A stretch of DNA of 64,000 nt from an uncultured Polaribacter sp. (GTDB taxonomy: Bacteria > Bacteroidota > Bacteroidia > Flavobacteriales > Flavobacteriaceae), in contig CALSOT010000002.1 of assembly GCA_943788045.1 (NCBI GenBank), positions 552,310-616,309 of the forward strand, given 5' to 3'. Below the pieces are notes generated by a model. That model ran no database searches and was not told where the DNA came from. It saw only the letters and a program-made list of their open reading frames with translations. This document shows, in pieces, positions 52,910-62,518 of this stretch (position 1 is its first letter; every line of letters starts with the position of its first letter). The position numbers and the translations under genes were made by a program.

Positions 52910-54610
52910 ATGAAAAAAATAATAAATGTTCACATAGTATTATTTTCTGTACTAATTACTTTTTTTAGTTGTCAAGAAAATAAATATGAGATTGGAAATG
53001 TGATAATTCCTTCTAACCTTACTGTTAGTATGGAGGTCGTAGGTCAAGATGCAGCTAATGCAAATGGTGATGGTACTGGTTTTGTAATATTTACAGCAAA
53101 AGCAGATAATGTAACTAATTATCAATTTGATTTTGGTGATGGGAAAAAAAATGTAGATCCAACTGGTGTTATAAGACATAGATATACTGAAGTTGGTGTT
53201 AATACATATACTGTAATTATAAATGCCACTGGAACTGGAGGTTTAGGTAGTAGTATTACTACAGAAGTGACCATATTTAGTTCTTTTTCAGATGTTGAAG
53301 CAGAAAATATTTTAACAGGTTCTGCTAGTGAATTAGATTTTGGTAGCAGTAAAAAATGGTATTGGCAAGCAAATAGATCTGGTCACGTAAGTTTAGGACC
53401 AGTTTCAGATGATTATGGAAATGGAGAATTTTCATATGGAGCTTGGTGGCCTGGTCCAGATGCTTGGGATGATGAAAAAGGATGTATGTATGATAATGAG
53501 TTTATATTTACAAGAACTGAAGATGGATTAACCTTTGAACAAACTACAGGACCTGCATTTGTTCCAGGGACTTATGCTGGTTTTTTAGGAATTGGTAAAG
53601 ATCAATGTTATGATGATACAGTAGCTACTAATATGTTTGGAGTTAAGAATGTTTCTATAGTACCCTCAGAATCTAAGGCTGCTTTAGAAGGATCTTATGA
53701 TAATAAAGAATATAGAGGTACTACTTTCGAAATTTCTGATGGAGGTTTTATGGGCTGGCTTGTGGGATCAAGTACCTATGACATTGTTTACATGACTAAT
53801 GATGAGCTCATGGTAAGAGTTATAGAAGATCCAGCAACTGGTGAAGGAGCTGCCTGGTATCACAGATTTACTTCAACAAAACCCGTTAAAGGTGCGAGTT
53901 ACATCTATAATGATTTAGTATGGGAAGATGATTTTAATACAGATGGTGCACCAGACCCAAGTAAGTGGGACTATGATTTAGGAAATACTGATATTTTTGG
54001 CAACTTGGGATGGGGTAACCAAGAAGTACAAAGTTATACTAATAATCCAGAAAATGTAATTGTTGAGAATGGATCTTTAAAGATTACAGCTAAAAAAGAT
54101 GGAAGTGATTATACTTCAGGTAGAGTCAAAACTCAAGGACTTTATAATTTCAAATATGGTAGAGTTGAAGTTAGAGCTAAACTTCCTTCTGCACAAGGAA
54201 CCTGGCCTGCTATTTGGATGTTAGGTTCTAATCACCCTACTGCTGGATGGCCTTTCTCTGGCGAGATAGATATTATGGAGCAAAGAGGAGGCGATAAATC
54301 ATATGTCGAGGGTACATGCCATTGGTATAATACTGCAGGATCTAATCAGGCTAGCTATGGTGAAAAGACTTCAATTGATACTCCTTCTTCAGAATTTCAT
54401 TTATATACTTTAGAATGGACAGATACTGCAATAAGAATTTATTTAGATGATGTTGAGTATTATACGTTAACAAACAATGCAGATTTACCATTTAATGCAG
54501 ATTTCTATTTGTTACTCAATTTAGCAATGGGTGGAACTAATGGTGGAGATATCGATCCGGCATTTACACAAGACACAATGGAAATAGATTACATAAAAGT
54601 TTATCAATAA
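52910..54610 (+). CDS. GH16 endo-beta-1,3-glucanase (laminarinase) lipoprotein
   Basis: A 566-residue surface lipoprotein (lipobox TFFSC followed by QENK). A PKD domain (about 35-125) and a binding-type beta domain (about 130-325, KWYWQANRSGHVSLGP ... GCMYDNEFIF) precede a GH16 catalytic domain (about 335-566). The catalytic signature GEIDIMEQRG gives nucleophile E452, D454 and acid/base E457. LPSAQGTWPAIWML and the late YLLLNLAMGGTNGG support a laminarinase-type GH16. It is the fourth gene of the susC operon and the likely first cutter of laminarin on the cell surface. Confidence 0.94.
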   Translation: MKKIINVHIVLFSVLITFFSCQENKYEIGNVIIPSNLTVSMEVVGQDAANANGDGTGFVIFTAKADNVTNYQFDFGDGKKNVDPTGVIRHRYTEVGVNTYTVIINATGTGGLGSSITTEVTIFSSFSDVEAENILTGSASELDFGSSKKWYWQANRSGHVSLGPVSDDYGNGEFSYGAWWPGPDAWDDEKGCMYDNEFIFTRTEDGLTFEQTTGPAFVPGTYAGFLGIGKDQCYDDTVATNMFGVKNVSIVPSESKAALEGSYDNKEYRGTTFEISDGGFMGWLVGSSTYDIVYMTNDELMVRVIEDPATGEGAAWYHRFTSTKPVKGASYIYNDLVWEDDFNTDGAPDPSKWDYDLGNTDIFGNLGWGNQEVQSYTNNPENVIVENGSLKITAKKDGSDYTSGRVKTQGLYNFKYGRVEVRAKLPSAQGTWPAIWMLGSNHPTAGWPFSGEIDIMEQRGGDKSYVEGTCHWYNTAGSNQASYGEKTSIDTPSSEFHLYTLEWTDTAIRIYLDDVEYYTLTNNADLPFNADFYLLLNLAMGGTNGGDIDPAFTQDTMEIDYIKVYQ

Positions 54611-54634
54611 TAGATTTTCAGAATTAAATTTTAA

Positions 54635-54668
54635 AAGGTCAGTTATAAGTGACTGACCTTAATTTTTA
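54635..54668 (+). terminator. Terminator after the susC-susD-binding protein-GH16 block
   Basis: AAGGTCAGT (54635-54643) pairs perfectly with ACTGACCTT (54652-54660) around an eight-base loop, followed by a short T-run. It divides the locus into two transcription blocks or attenuates the second. Confidence 0.75.
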
Positions 54669-54710
54669 ATAAGAACATATCTAATAATTTTATAATCTAG
54701 ACTCTTATTT

Positions 54711-55985
54711 ATGAATAATATTTTCTTAAAACTTATTCTTATTTTATTTGTACTAAATGCCTGTAATCAAAAAGATACAGTATCAATTTTTAGAAATGAT
54801 GAAGGTTTTAAGTTAGTTGTGAATGGCGAAGATTTTATAATTAACGGAATGAATTGGGATTATTATCCAATAGGAACTAATTATTCATATAGTTTATGGG
54901 AACAACCTGATGTTATAATCAAAGAGGCTTTAGATGCTGAGATGGCCTTGTTAAAAGACATGGGAGTAAATACTATTCGAGTTTATGTTGGTATTCAACC
55001 TAAATGGATCACGTACATATATGAAAATTATGGCATTTATACCATGCTAAATCATTCTTTTGGTAGGTATGGAGTTCTGGTTAAAGGTAATTGGATATCA
55101 GCAACTGACTATAGAGATATAGAAACTCAAAAAGCTTTAATTGAAGAAATTTCTGAAATTTCTGAAACCTTTAAAGATACTCCCGGATTATTATTATTTC
55201 TTTTAGGAAACGAAAATAATTATGGCCTTTTTTGGGCAGGAGGAGAAACAGAAGATTTTCCGGATAATCAAATAGAAATTGATTTAAAAGGTGAAAATTT
55301 AGGAAGGCCGATGTATCGCTTAATGAATAAAGCCGCAAAAAAAATAAAGTCAATAGACAGTAATCATCCTGTGGCTATTTGTAACGGAGATTTAGGTTTT
55401 TTAGAAATTATAGCAGAAGAATGCAGAGATGTAGATATTTATGGTACAAATATGTATCGTGGAAAATCATTTACAGATGCTTTTGAAAAAGTAAAAGTAT
55501 CATTAGATATGCCAATTCTTTTCACAGAATTTGGAGCAGATGCTTTTAATGTAATTAGTAAAAAAGAAGATCAAAAGATGCAAGCGTTTTATATGTTAGA
55601 AAATTGGAAAGAGATATATGAAAATGCGGCAGGTTTAGGAAAATCAGAAAACGCTATAGGAGGGTTTACTTTTCAATTTAGTGATGGTTGGTGGAAGTTT
55701 GGACAAACAATAAATTTAGATAAACATGACACCAATGCCTCTTGGATGGGCGGAGGATATGATTTAGATCTTAGCAAAGAAAATAAAAATATGAATGAGG
55801 AATGGTTCGGTATCTGCGCAAAAGGCCCAACAAACGAAAAAGGTTTATACACGCTATCTCCAAGACTAGCCTACTATGCTTTAAAAGAGGCACACAAACT
55901 AAATCCATATTCTAAAGGAGTAACTCAAGAGTTAGTATCAAAGCATTTTAGCAAAATTAACAGAACAAACGGTTTTTTAAATTAA
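54711..55985 (+). CDS. clan GH-A TIM-barrel glycoside hydrolase lipoprotein, family uncertain
   Basis: A 424-residue lipoprotein (lipobox FVLNAC). A single TIM-barrel domain: FIINGMNWDYYPIGTNY, LKDMGVNTIRVYVG (strand 2 arginine), acid/base E168 in LLFLLGNENNYG, then YGTNMYRG, and nucleophile E273 in PILFTEFGADAF. The E-at-strand-4 and E-at-strand-7 pattern and NE motif place it in clan GH-A, with a retaining mechanism. It could be labelled GH2-C-like; GH158 or a GH72-like glucanosyltransferase are alternatives I cannot choose between. Its place among GH16, GH149, GH17 and GH30 suggests action on beta-1,3- or beta-1,6-glucan side chains. Confidence 0.75.
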   Translation: MNNIFLKLILILFVLNACNQKDTVSIFRNDEGFKLVVNGEDFIINGMNWDYYPIGTNYSYSLWEQPDVIIKEALDAEMALLKDMGVNTIRVYVGIQPKWITYIYENYGIYTMLNHSFGRYGVLVKGNWISATDYRDIETQKALIEEISEISETFKDTPGLLLFLLGNENNYGLFWAGGETEDFPDNQIEIDLKGENLGRPMYRLMNKAAKKIKSIDSNHPVAICNGDLGFLEIIAEECRDVDIYGTNMYRGKSFTDAFEKVKVSLDMPILFTEFGADAFNVISKKEDQKMQAFYMLENWKEIYENAAGLGKSENAIGGFTFQFSDGWWKFGQTINLDKHDTNASWMGGGYDLDLSKENKNMNEEWFGICAKGPTNEKGLYTLSPRLAYYALKEAHKLNPYSKGVTQELVSKHFSKINRTNGFLN

Positions 55986-56075
55986 AACCCCAAACAATAA
56001 ATTTTTTAATCAAGAAATATCAGATTTAACCCGATCTAAAATTCTTTATAAAAAAATATAAATAATTATTAATTC

Positions 56076-56110
56076 GAATCTCTTTTTAAATAGTAGTAGA
56101 GGTTCTTTTT
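56076..56110 (+). terminator. Terminator/attenuator directly before the GH149 gene
   Basis: GAATCTCT (56076-56083) pairs with AGAGGTTC (56098-56105), one wobble, followed by five T's. It ends 15 bp before the start codon at 56126, so it can work as an attenuator for the downstream block. Confidence 0.6.
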
Positions 56111-56125
56111 ACATTCACAATTGTA

Positions 56126-59100
56126 ATGACAAATAAGACCATTTTTTTAGGAAAAAATAAAACAGAATTTCAATCTCACGAAGTGAAAGGCGAAATGATA
56201 AACTTTGAGAATGAAGTTTATTATAAAATTTCTAATAGTAATGAAATGAGGCCATTTTTTATGAGTATTGTTTCAGACTCAAATCATTGGATGTTTATTG
56301 CTAGTAACGGAGGTCTAACAGCTGGTAGAAAGAATAGTGAATATTCATTATTTCCTTACTACACAGACGATAAAATTACAGAATCTGCTGATATTACGGG
56401 AAGTAAATCTATTTTTCAAGTTTTAAAAAACGGAAATATTTATTTGTGGGAACCTTTCTCTAAAAGACAGATTGGGTTATATCAAACAAAGCAAAATTTA
56501 TATAAAAATAGTTTTGGTAATAAAGTTATTTTCGAAGAAATTAATGAAGATTTAGATGTTACTTTTAGGTATCAATGGAGTTCATCTGATAAATTTGGAT
56601 TTGTAAAAAAATCAACATTAATTAATAATTCGTCGGATCAAATAAAAATTACATTTTTAGATGGTTTGCAAAACATTATTCCGTCGGATGTAGAGACAGA
56701 TTTACAAAACTCTCGAAGTAATCTTGTAGATGCTTACAAAAAAAGTGAGTTGCAGCTAAAATCAGGACTTGGTATTTATGCTTTAAGTGCAATTATTGTT
56801 GATAAAGCTGAACCAAGTGAGGCTTTAAAGGCAAATATAGTTTGGTCTTTTGGTATTAAAAATCCTACTTATTTATTGTCATCATTACAATTAGATAATT
56901 TTAGAAGAGGAAAAGACCTCTATCAAGAAGAAGATGTAAAGGCAGAAAAAGGAGCATATTTTATCAGTGGTGATCTAAATTTAAGTGGAAATGAAACTAA
57001 AGAATGGAGTTTTGTTGCGAATGTAAATCAGACGATAGGAGATATTTATAGAATTTCTGAAGCAATAATAAATGATAAAAATTTAGCAAAAAGTATTTTA
57101 GAAGATATACAGCTAGGAACTAAAAACTTAATAGCTTTAACAGGTGCTGCAGATGGTTTACAAGTTACAAACGATTCTTTAATAAACACAAGGCACTTTG
57201 CAAACACACTTTTCAATTTAATGAGAGGTGGTACTTTTGATGATGATTATAAAATTGAAAAAGAAGATTTTATAAAATACATTGCGAAGGCAAATAAAAA
57301 AGTCATCAAGAAAAAAGAGCAATTATTATATGAATTGCCTGATGAATTTAAACTAAATACGATTCTTGAAATTGCAGAGAAAGATGAGGATAAAAACTTT
57401 AAAAGGCTCTGTTTCGAATACTTACCATTAAAATTTAGCAGAAGACATGGAGATCCGAGTAGACCTTGGAATAAGTTTTCTATCAATACAAAAAATGAAG
57501 TTGATGGAGCTAAGATTTTAGATTATGAAGGTAACTGGCGAGATATTTTTCAAAATTGGGAAACATTAGCACACTCATATCCTGAGTTTATAGAAAGTAT
57601 GATTCATAAGTTTTTAAATGCTACTACTTTTGATGGTTACAATCCTTACAGGGTTACAAAAGATGGTTTCGATTGGGAAATACTAGAAGAAAATGATCCT
57701 TGGTCTTATATTGGTTATTGGGGAGATCATCAAATAATTTATTTATTAAAATTCCTAGAATTTATAGAAAATCATTACCCAAATCAGTTAGAAAAACGTT
57801 TTTCCGAGTCAATTTTTGTCTATGCGAACGTGCCTTATAAAATTAAAGATTACAAAAGTATTTTGCTAAATTCTAAAGATACGATTGATTTTGACTATGA
57901 TTTGGATGCTAAAATTCAGCAAAAGAGAGAAGAGTTGGGCGCAGATGGTGCTTTATTAAGGGATAAAAATTTCTTTATTTACAAAGTAAATTTAATTGAA
58001 AAATTATTGGCAACGGTTTTGGCTAAAGTATCCAATTTTATACCAGAAGGAGGTATTTGGATGAATACACAACGTCCGGAATGGAATGATGCCAACAATG
58101 CTTTAGTGGGGAATGGAGTATCTATGGTAACACTAAATTACTTAAACAGATTTATAAAGTTCTTCGATACAGTAGTTACTAAATCTAAAACTGAATCTTT
58201 TGAAATTTCATCAGAATTGGCAACTTTTTTTAATGAAGTTGTAAAGGTTTTTAATGAAAACAAGGAAATTCTTTCGGGTCGTGTTTCAGATGCCGACAGG
58301 AAAACAGTTTTAGACGGTTTAGGAGAGGCAGGTAGTTTGTTCAGAGAAACTGTCTATAATAACGGTTTTTCTAGTGATAAAAGTAAAATTACAAAAGCTG
58401 ATTTATTAACTTTTTTCTCAATTACAAAGCAATATTTAGCCCATACAATTAAAGCAAATAAGCGTAAGGATAATTTGTACAATTCGTATAATTTAATGAC
58501 GTTAGCGAATGATAAAGAAGTTTCTATTTCTTATTTACCAGAAATGTTAGAGGGGCAAGTAGCCGTTTTAAGTGCGGGATATTTACTACCAAAAGAGGCC
58601 CTAGAAGTTTTAGACGCTATGAAGGATAGTGCTTTATTTAGAGAAGATCAATATAGTTATATTTTATATCCAAATAAAGATTTACCGCGTTTTGATAAGA
58701 AAAATATAATTTCTAAATCAGCTGTTAAAAACTCTAAATTATTAACAAAACTTGTTGACGAAGGAAATACTCAAATCATTACTAAGGATGTTTTGGGGAA
58801 TTACCATTTTAATGCAAACTTCAACAATGCAAATAGCTTAAAAGAAGCATTTGAAGAATTATCAGAAAACTACTCAGATTTAATTGAAAGCGAAGCTGGT
58901 TTGTTATTAAAAACTTTTGAAGAAGTATTTAATCACAAGGCATTTACTGGTCGCTCCGGAACTTTCTTCGGATATGAAGGCTTAGGCTCTATTTATTGGC
59001 ATATGGTTTCAAAATTATTACTAGCGGTTCAAGAAAATTGCTTGTTAGCGATAAAAAATAATGAAGATGGAGTAATAATTGGTCAATTATTAGATCATTA

Positions 59101-59584
59101 TTATGAAATTCAAGCAGGTATTGGTGTTCACAAATCACCTGAGTTGTATGGCGCTTTTCCAACAGATCCATATTCTCATACACCAGGAGGCAAAGGAGCA
59201 CAGCAACCAGGAATGACAGGTCAGGTTAAAGAGGATGTTTTGAGTAGAATAGGAGAGTTGGGGGTTTTTGTAAATGAAGGAAGAATCACTTTTAAACCAA
59301 GTTTATTGAGAGAAAGTGAGTTTGTTCGATCTTCGAATACGTTTACATATACAGCGATTAGTAAAAAACAGAAATCAATTGATTTAAAAGAAGGTTCGCT
59401 TTGTTTTACCTATTGCCAAGTACCGATTGTATACAAAAATACAAATGAAGAAAGTCTAAATATATTTTTTACGGATAATAGTATGGAAAAAATGGAAGGC
59501 TTAATACTTAATTCGAGTATTTCAAAAATGATTTTTGAACGAACAGGAAAAGTAGATAGAATTGAGGTTTCAATAAAAAAATAA
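56126..59584 (+). CDS. GH149-type beta-1,3-glucan (oligosaccharide) phosphorylase
   Basis: A 1152-residue cytoplasmic enzyme (no signal peptide). It splits beta-1,3-glucan oligosaccharides with phosphate to glucose 1-phosphate, saving ATP. N-terminal beta-sandwich region: MRPFFMSIVSDSNHWMFIASNGGLTAGRKNSEYSLFPY. The (alpha/alpha)6 catalytic part has RHGDPSRPWNKF, DYEGNWRDIFQNWE and the signature PEWNDANNALVGNG with probable general acid D655. HTPGGKGAQQPGMTGQVKEDVLSRIGELG lies near the phosphate site. Length and motifs fit GH149, described from Euglena and bacteria. GH161 is the nearest alternative, and GH94 is shorter and differs. Confidence 0.85.
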   Translation: MTNKTIFLGKNKTEFQSHEVKGEMINFENEVYYKISNSNEMRPFFMSIVSDSNHWMFIASNGGLTAGRKNSEYSLFPYYTDDKITESADITGSKSIFQVLKNGNIYLWEPFSKRQIGLYQTKQNLYKNSFGNKVIFEEINEDLDVTFRYQWSSSDKFGFVKKSTLINNSSDQIKITFLDGLQNIIPSDVETDLQNSRSNLVDAYKKSELQLKSGLGIYALSAIIVDKAEPSEALKANIVWSFGIKNPTYLLSSLQLDNFRRGKDLYQEEDVKAEKGAYFISGDLNLSGNETKEWSFVANVNQTIGDIYRISEAIINDKNLAKSILEDIQLGTKNLIALTGAADGLQVTNDSLINTRHFANTLFNLMRGGTFDDDYKIEKEDFIKYIAKANKKVIKKKEQLLYELPDEFKLNTILEIAEKDEDKNFKRLCFEYLPLKFSRRHGDPSRPWNKFSINTKNEVDGAKILDYEGNWRDIFQNWETLAHSYPEFIESMIHKFLNATTFDGYNPYRVTKDGFDWEILEENDPWSYIGYWGDHQIIYLLKFLEFIENHYPNQLEKRFSESIFVYANVPYKIKDYKSILLNSKDTIDFDYDLDAKIQQKREELGADGALLRDKNFFIYKVNLIEKLLATVLAKVSNFIPEGGIWMNTQRPEWNDANNALVGNGVSMVTLNYLNRFIKFFDTVVTKSKTESFEISSELATFFNEVVKVFNENKEILSGRVSDADRKTVLDGLGEAGSLFRETVYNNGFSSDKSKITKADLLTFFSITKQYLAHTIKANKRKDNLYNSYNLMTLANDKEVSISYLPEMLEGQVAVLSAGYLLPKEALEVLDAMKDSALFREDQYSYILYPNKDLPRFDKKNIISKSAVKNSKLLTKLVDEGNTQIITKDVLGNYHFNANFNNANSLKEAFEELSENYSDLIESEAGLLLKTFEEVFNHKAFTGRSGTFFGYEGLGSIYWHMVSKLLLAVQENCLLAIKNNEDGVIIGQLLDHYYEIQAGIGVHKSPELYGAFPTDPYSHTPGGKGAQQPGMTGQVKEDVLSRIGELGVFVNEGRITFKPSLLRESEFVRSSNTFTYTAISKKQKSIDLKEGSLCFTYCQVPIVYKNTNEESLNIFFTDNSMEKMEGLILNSSISKMIFERTGKVDRIEVSIKK

Positions 59585-59728
59585 TTTTTACAGTTGGTTA
59601 TTCGTTTTCAGAAATTTCAACTTCTTTTTATTTGTTGCTCGCTGTTTTTAGTTATAAGAAACCTGTAAATAATGAAGTTATTAATAAATAAAATATAAGT
59701 TATAAATACTATTAGACAGCTAAATAAT

Positions 59729-61015
59729 ATGAAATTAAATATTAAAATTCTAGTTCCGATTTTAGGATTGATTGTGCTTCTAGGATGCAGCTCTAATAAG
59801 AAAAATAAATCACCAATAACAAAAGAAGCGACACAAGAAATGACAGCAGCCAAAATTTTAGGAAATCCAGATTATTTAGCAATTTCTTATGGTGGATATA
59901 GAGAAAAAACAAGAGAGGTTCAACCAACAATTATAGAGCTTAAAGAAGATTTAAAATTATTGCATGCAATGGGTATCCGAATTTTAAGAACCTATAATGT
60001 ACAAACAGATTTGCCACATGCATCTAATATTTTAAAAGCAATTAGTCAGCTTAAAAAAGAAGATCCTAGTTTTGAGATGTATGTTATGTTGGGCGCTTGG
60101 ATAGATTGTTTAAATGCTTGGACGGATAAAGCACCAAATCATGATGTAGAAAGTATTCAAAACGAGGGAGAGATTGAACGTGCTGCAGCTTTGGCTAATA
60201 AATATCCAAACATTGTAAAAGTGATTGCAGTAGGAAATGAAGCAATGGTTAAATGGGCTACAAGCTACTATGTTCAACCAAATGTAATTTTAAAATGGGT
60301 AAATCATTTACAAGAGTTAAAGAAAAAAGGAGATCTTCCTAAAGATTTATGGATTACAAGCTCTGATGATTTTTCGTCATGGGGTGGAGGTGATGAAAGC
60401 TATCGGGTTAAAGATTTAGAAGATTTAATCAAGGCAGTAGATTATGTTTCTATGCATACGTATGCATATCATAATTCTCATTATAATCCTGAATTTTGGA
60501 AAGTTCCAGATAACGAAGATCAGCTGTCAGATAAAGAAAAAATAGATAATTCAATGCTTCGTGCGTTAGAATTTGCTAAAAAACAATATAAAGATGTTTC
60601 AGAATATATAAAAAGTATAGACAGTAGCAAACCAATTCATATTGGAGAAACCGGTTGGGCTACAACATCTAATGGGGTTTATGGAGTAAATGGTTCTCGT
60701 GCAACTGACGAATACAAGCAGGGACTCTACTACAAGCAGCTCAGGGAATGGACAAACAAAGAAAGAATTTCTTGTTTTTATTTTGAAGCCTTTGATGAAC
60801 AATGGAAAGATGCTCAAAATTCAAATGGTTCAGAAAATCACTTTGGCTTATTTACCTTAAATGGCGAGGCTAAATTTCCTATTTGGACTCTAGTTGATAA
60901 AGGAGTATTCGATGGCTTAACTAGAAATGGTAATTCAATTTCAAAAACTTTTAATGGAAATGTTGATGCTCTGATGCAAGAAGTTTTAGTTCCTAATACA
61001 AGTTATAATAGATAA
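59729..61015 (+). CDS. GH17 beta-1,3-glucan hydrolase lipoprotein
   Basis: A 428-residue lipoprotein (lipobox LLGC, then SSNKKNK). The TIM barrel has the GH17 order: DLKLLHAMGIRILRTYNVQTDL, MYVMLGAWIDC, acid/base E171 in VIAVGNEAMVKW, VSMHTYAYHNS, and nucleophile E307 in HIGETGWATT. Marine Bacteroidota GH17 enzymes act on laminarin oligosaccharides. The basic residues after the lipid Cys, unlike the acidic ones in SusD, suggest a periplasm-facing rather than surface location (inference). It ends 1 bp before the GH30 gene. Confidence 0.92.
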   Translation: MKLNIKILVPILGLIVLLGCSSNKKNKSPITKEATQEMTAAKILGNPDYLAISYGGYREKTREVQPTIIELKEDLKLLHAMGIRILRTYNVQTDLPHASNILKAISQLKKEDPSFEMYVMLGAWIDCLNAWTDKAPNHDVESIQNEGEIERAAALANKYPNIVKVIAVGNEAMVKWATSYYVQPNVILKWVNHLQELKKKGDLPKDLWITSSDDFSSWGGGDESYRVKDLEDLIKAVDYVSMHTYAYHNSHYNPEFWKVPDNEDQLSDKEKIDNSMLRALEFAKKQYKDVSEYIKSIDSSKPIHIGETGWATTSNGVYGVNGSRATDEYKQGLYYKQLREWTNKERISCFYFEAFDEQWKDAQNSNGSENHFGLFTLNGEAKFPIWTLVDKGVFDGLTRNGNSISKTFNGNVDALMQEVLVPNTSYNR

Positions 61016-61016
61016 T

Positions 61017-62513
61017 ATGAACTCAATGAAAATAAACTCCTTTTTTTTCACATTTTTTTCATTTCTGATAATGAGTTGTACTTCAGTAGATAATCAATTG
61101 GTAGCAGATGTATTTGAAACTTCTGCAAGCGGAAATAAACTAACTAGAGTTTCGGAGTTTACTCTAGAAAAAAATATGTCTATAATTAAGCTAGATCCAA
61201 ATCATAGATTTCAAACTATTACTGGTTTTGGAGGTGCTTTTACAGAAGCTTCAGCATCTTTACTGAATAAGATAAGTCAAAAAAATAGAGACACAATTAT
61301 CCAAGCATATTTCTCTGAACAAGGCGCACACTATTCTTTAACTAGAACACATATGAATTCGTGTGACTTTTCTTTAAATCACTATTCTTATGCACCGGTG
61401 GATGATGACAGGGAGTTAAAGTATTTTACAATAAAAGAAGATAAGGAGGATCTTATTCCTATGATAAAGGATGCCTTAAAAGCTTCTAAGGATGGGTTTA
61501 AAATACTTGCATCACCTTGGACAGCTGCTCCTTGGATGAAAGACAATAACGCATGGGTAGGTGGAAAACTACTTCCAAGGTATTATGATACTTGGGCATT
61601 GTTTTTTTCTAAATACATAGATGCTTATAGAGAAGAAGGAATAGATATTTGGGGTTTCACTGTTGAAAATGAACCTTTAGGAAATGGAAATAACTGGGAA
61701 AGTATGCACTTTTCACCTAATGAAATGACAAATTTTGTGCAGCATCATTTGGGCCCTAAATTAGAGAATGACAAGCACGATGTAAAAATTTTAGGATACG
61801 ATCAAAATAGAGAGCACTTGAGCGAATGGATAGATTCTATGTACAGCAATGAGGCTTCTTCAAAGTATTTTGATGGTACAGCCATTCATTGGTATGCAAG
61901 TACTTATGACGTATTTCCAAAAGAATTAAACTATGCGCATAACAAAGCACCAAATAAGTATCTCATTCAAACAGAGGCGTGTGTAGATTCTCAAATACCT
62001 GTTTGGAAAGATGATGCATGGTATTGGAAAAAGGAAGCAACAGATTGGGGTTGGGACTGGGCACCAGAGAGGGATAAACATTTACATCCAAAATACGCAC
62101 CTGTTAATAGATATGCAAGAGATATTATCGGTTGCCTGAATAATTGGGTAGACGGTTGGGTTGACTGGAATATGGTATTAAATAGGCAAGGAGGTCCTAA
62201 TTGGTTCAAAAATTGGTGTATCGCACCTGTAATTGTAGATTCAGAAAAAGACGAGGTATATTTTACACCTCTTTATTATACAATGGCTCATTTTAGTAAA
62301 TATATCAGACCAAAAGCAACAATTATTGATGCAGATAATTCAGATAAAGAATTACAAGTAACTGCAGCGCAGAATTTAGACGGTACAATAGCGGTTGTAG
62401 TTTTTAATGAAGGGAATATTAAAAAGAGCTTTAAATTATTAATAGGACAAAAACAATCTACCATTACGATAAGCGGACAATCGATACAAACAATATTAAT
62501 TAATACCATTTAA
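61017..62513 (+). CDS. GH30 beta-1,6-glucanase/glucosidase lipoprotein
   Basis: A 498-residue lipoprotein (lipobox IMSC). It has the GH30 start QTITGFGGAFTEASASLLNKIS, SLTRTHMNSCDFSLNHYSY, SPWTAAPWMKDN, acid/base E219 in GFTVENEPLGNG, HWYASTYDVF and nucleophile E320 in LIQTEACVD. A C-terminal beta-domain follows (YYTMAHFSKYIRPKATII, ISGQSIQTILI). GH30_1/3-type enzymes in laminarin loci remove beta-1,6-linked glucose branches. It is packed between GH17 (1-bp gap) and the MFS gene (5-bp gap), so it is part of one operon. Confidence 0.93.
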   Translation: MNSMKINSFFFTFFSFLIMSCTSVDNQLVADVFETSASGNKLTRVSEFTLEKNMSIIKLDPNHRFQTITGFGGAFTEASASLLNKISQKNRDTIIQAYFSEQGAHYSLTRTHMNSCDFSLNHYSYAPVDDDRELKYFTIKEDKEDLIPMIKDALKASKDGFKILASPWTAAPWMKDNNAWVGGKLLPRYYDTWALFFSKYIDAYREEGIDIWGFTVENEPLGNGNNWESMHFSPNEMTNFVQHHLGPKLENDKHDVKILGYDQNREHLSEWIDSMYSNEASSKYFDGTAIHWYASTYDVFPKELNYAHNKAPNKYLIQTEACVDSQIPVWKDDAWYWKKEATDWGWDWAPERDKHLHPKYAPVNRYARDIIGCLNNWVDGWVDWNMVLNRQGGPNWFKNWCIAPVIVDSEKDEVYFTPLYYTMAHFSKYIRPKATIIDADNSDKELQVTAAQNLDGTIAVVVFNEGNIKKSFKLLIGQKQSTITISGQSIQTILINTI

Positions 62514-62518
62514 TAATT

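Noticed and set aside
56071..56082. TTCGAATC as the T-loop of a tRNA
   Set aside because: No acceptor or anticodon stems surround it. It is part of a terminator hairpin.
56126..59584. GH94 cellobiose/laminaribiose phosphorylase
   Set aside because: The protein is about 350 residues longer than usual GH94 enzymes, and its signature PEWNDANNALVGNG fits GH149 better.
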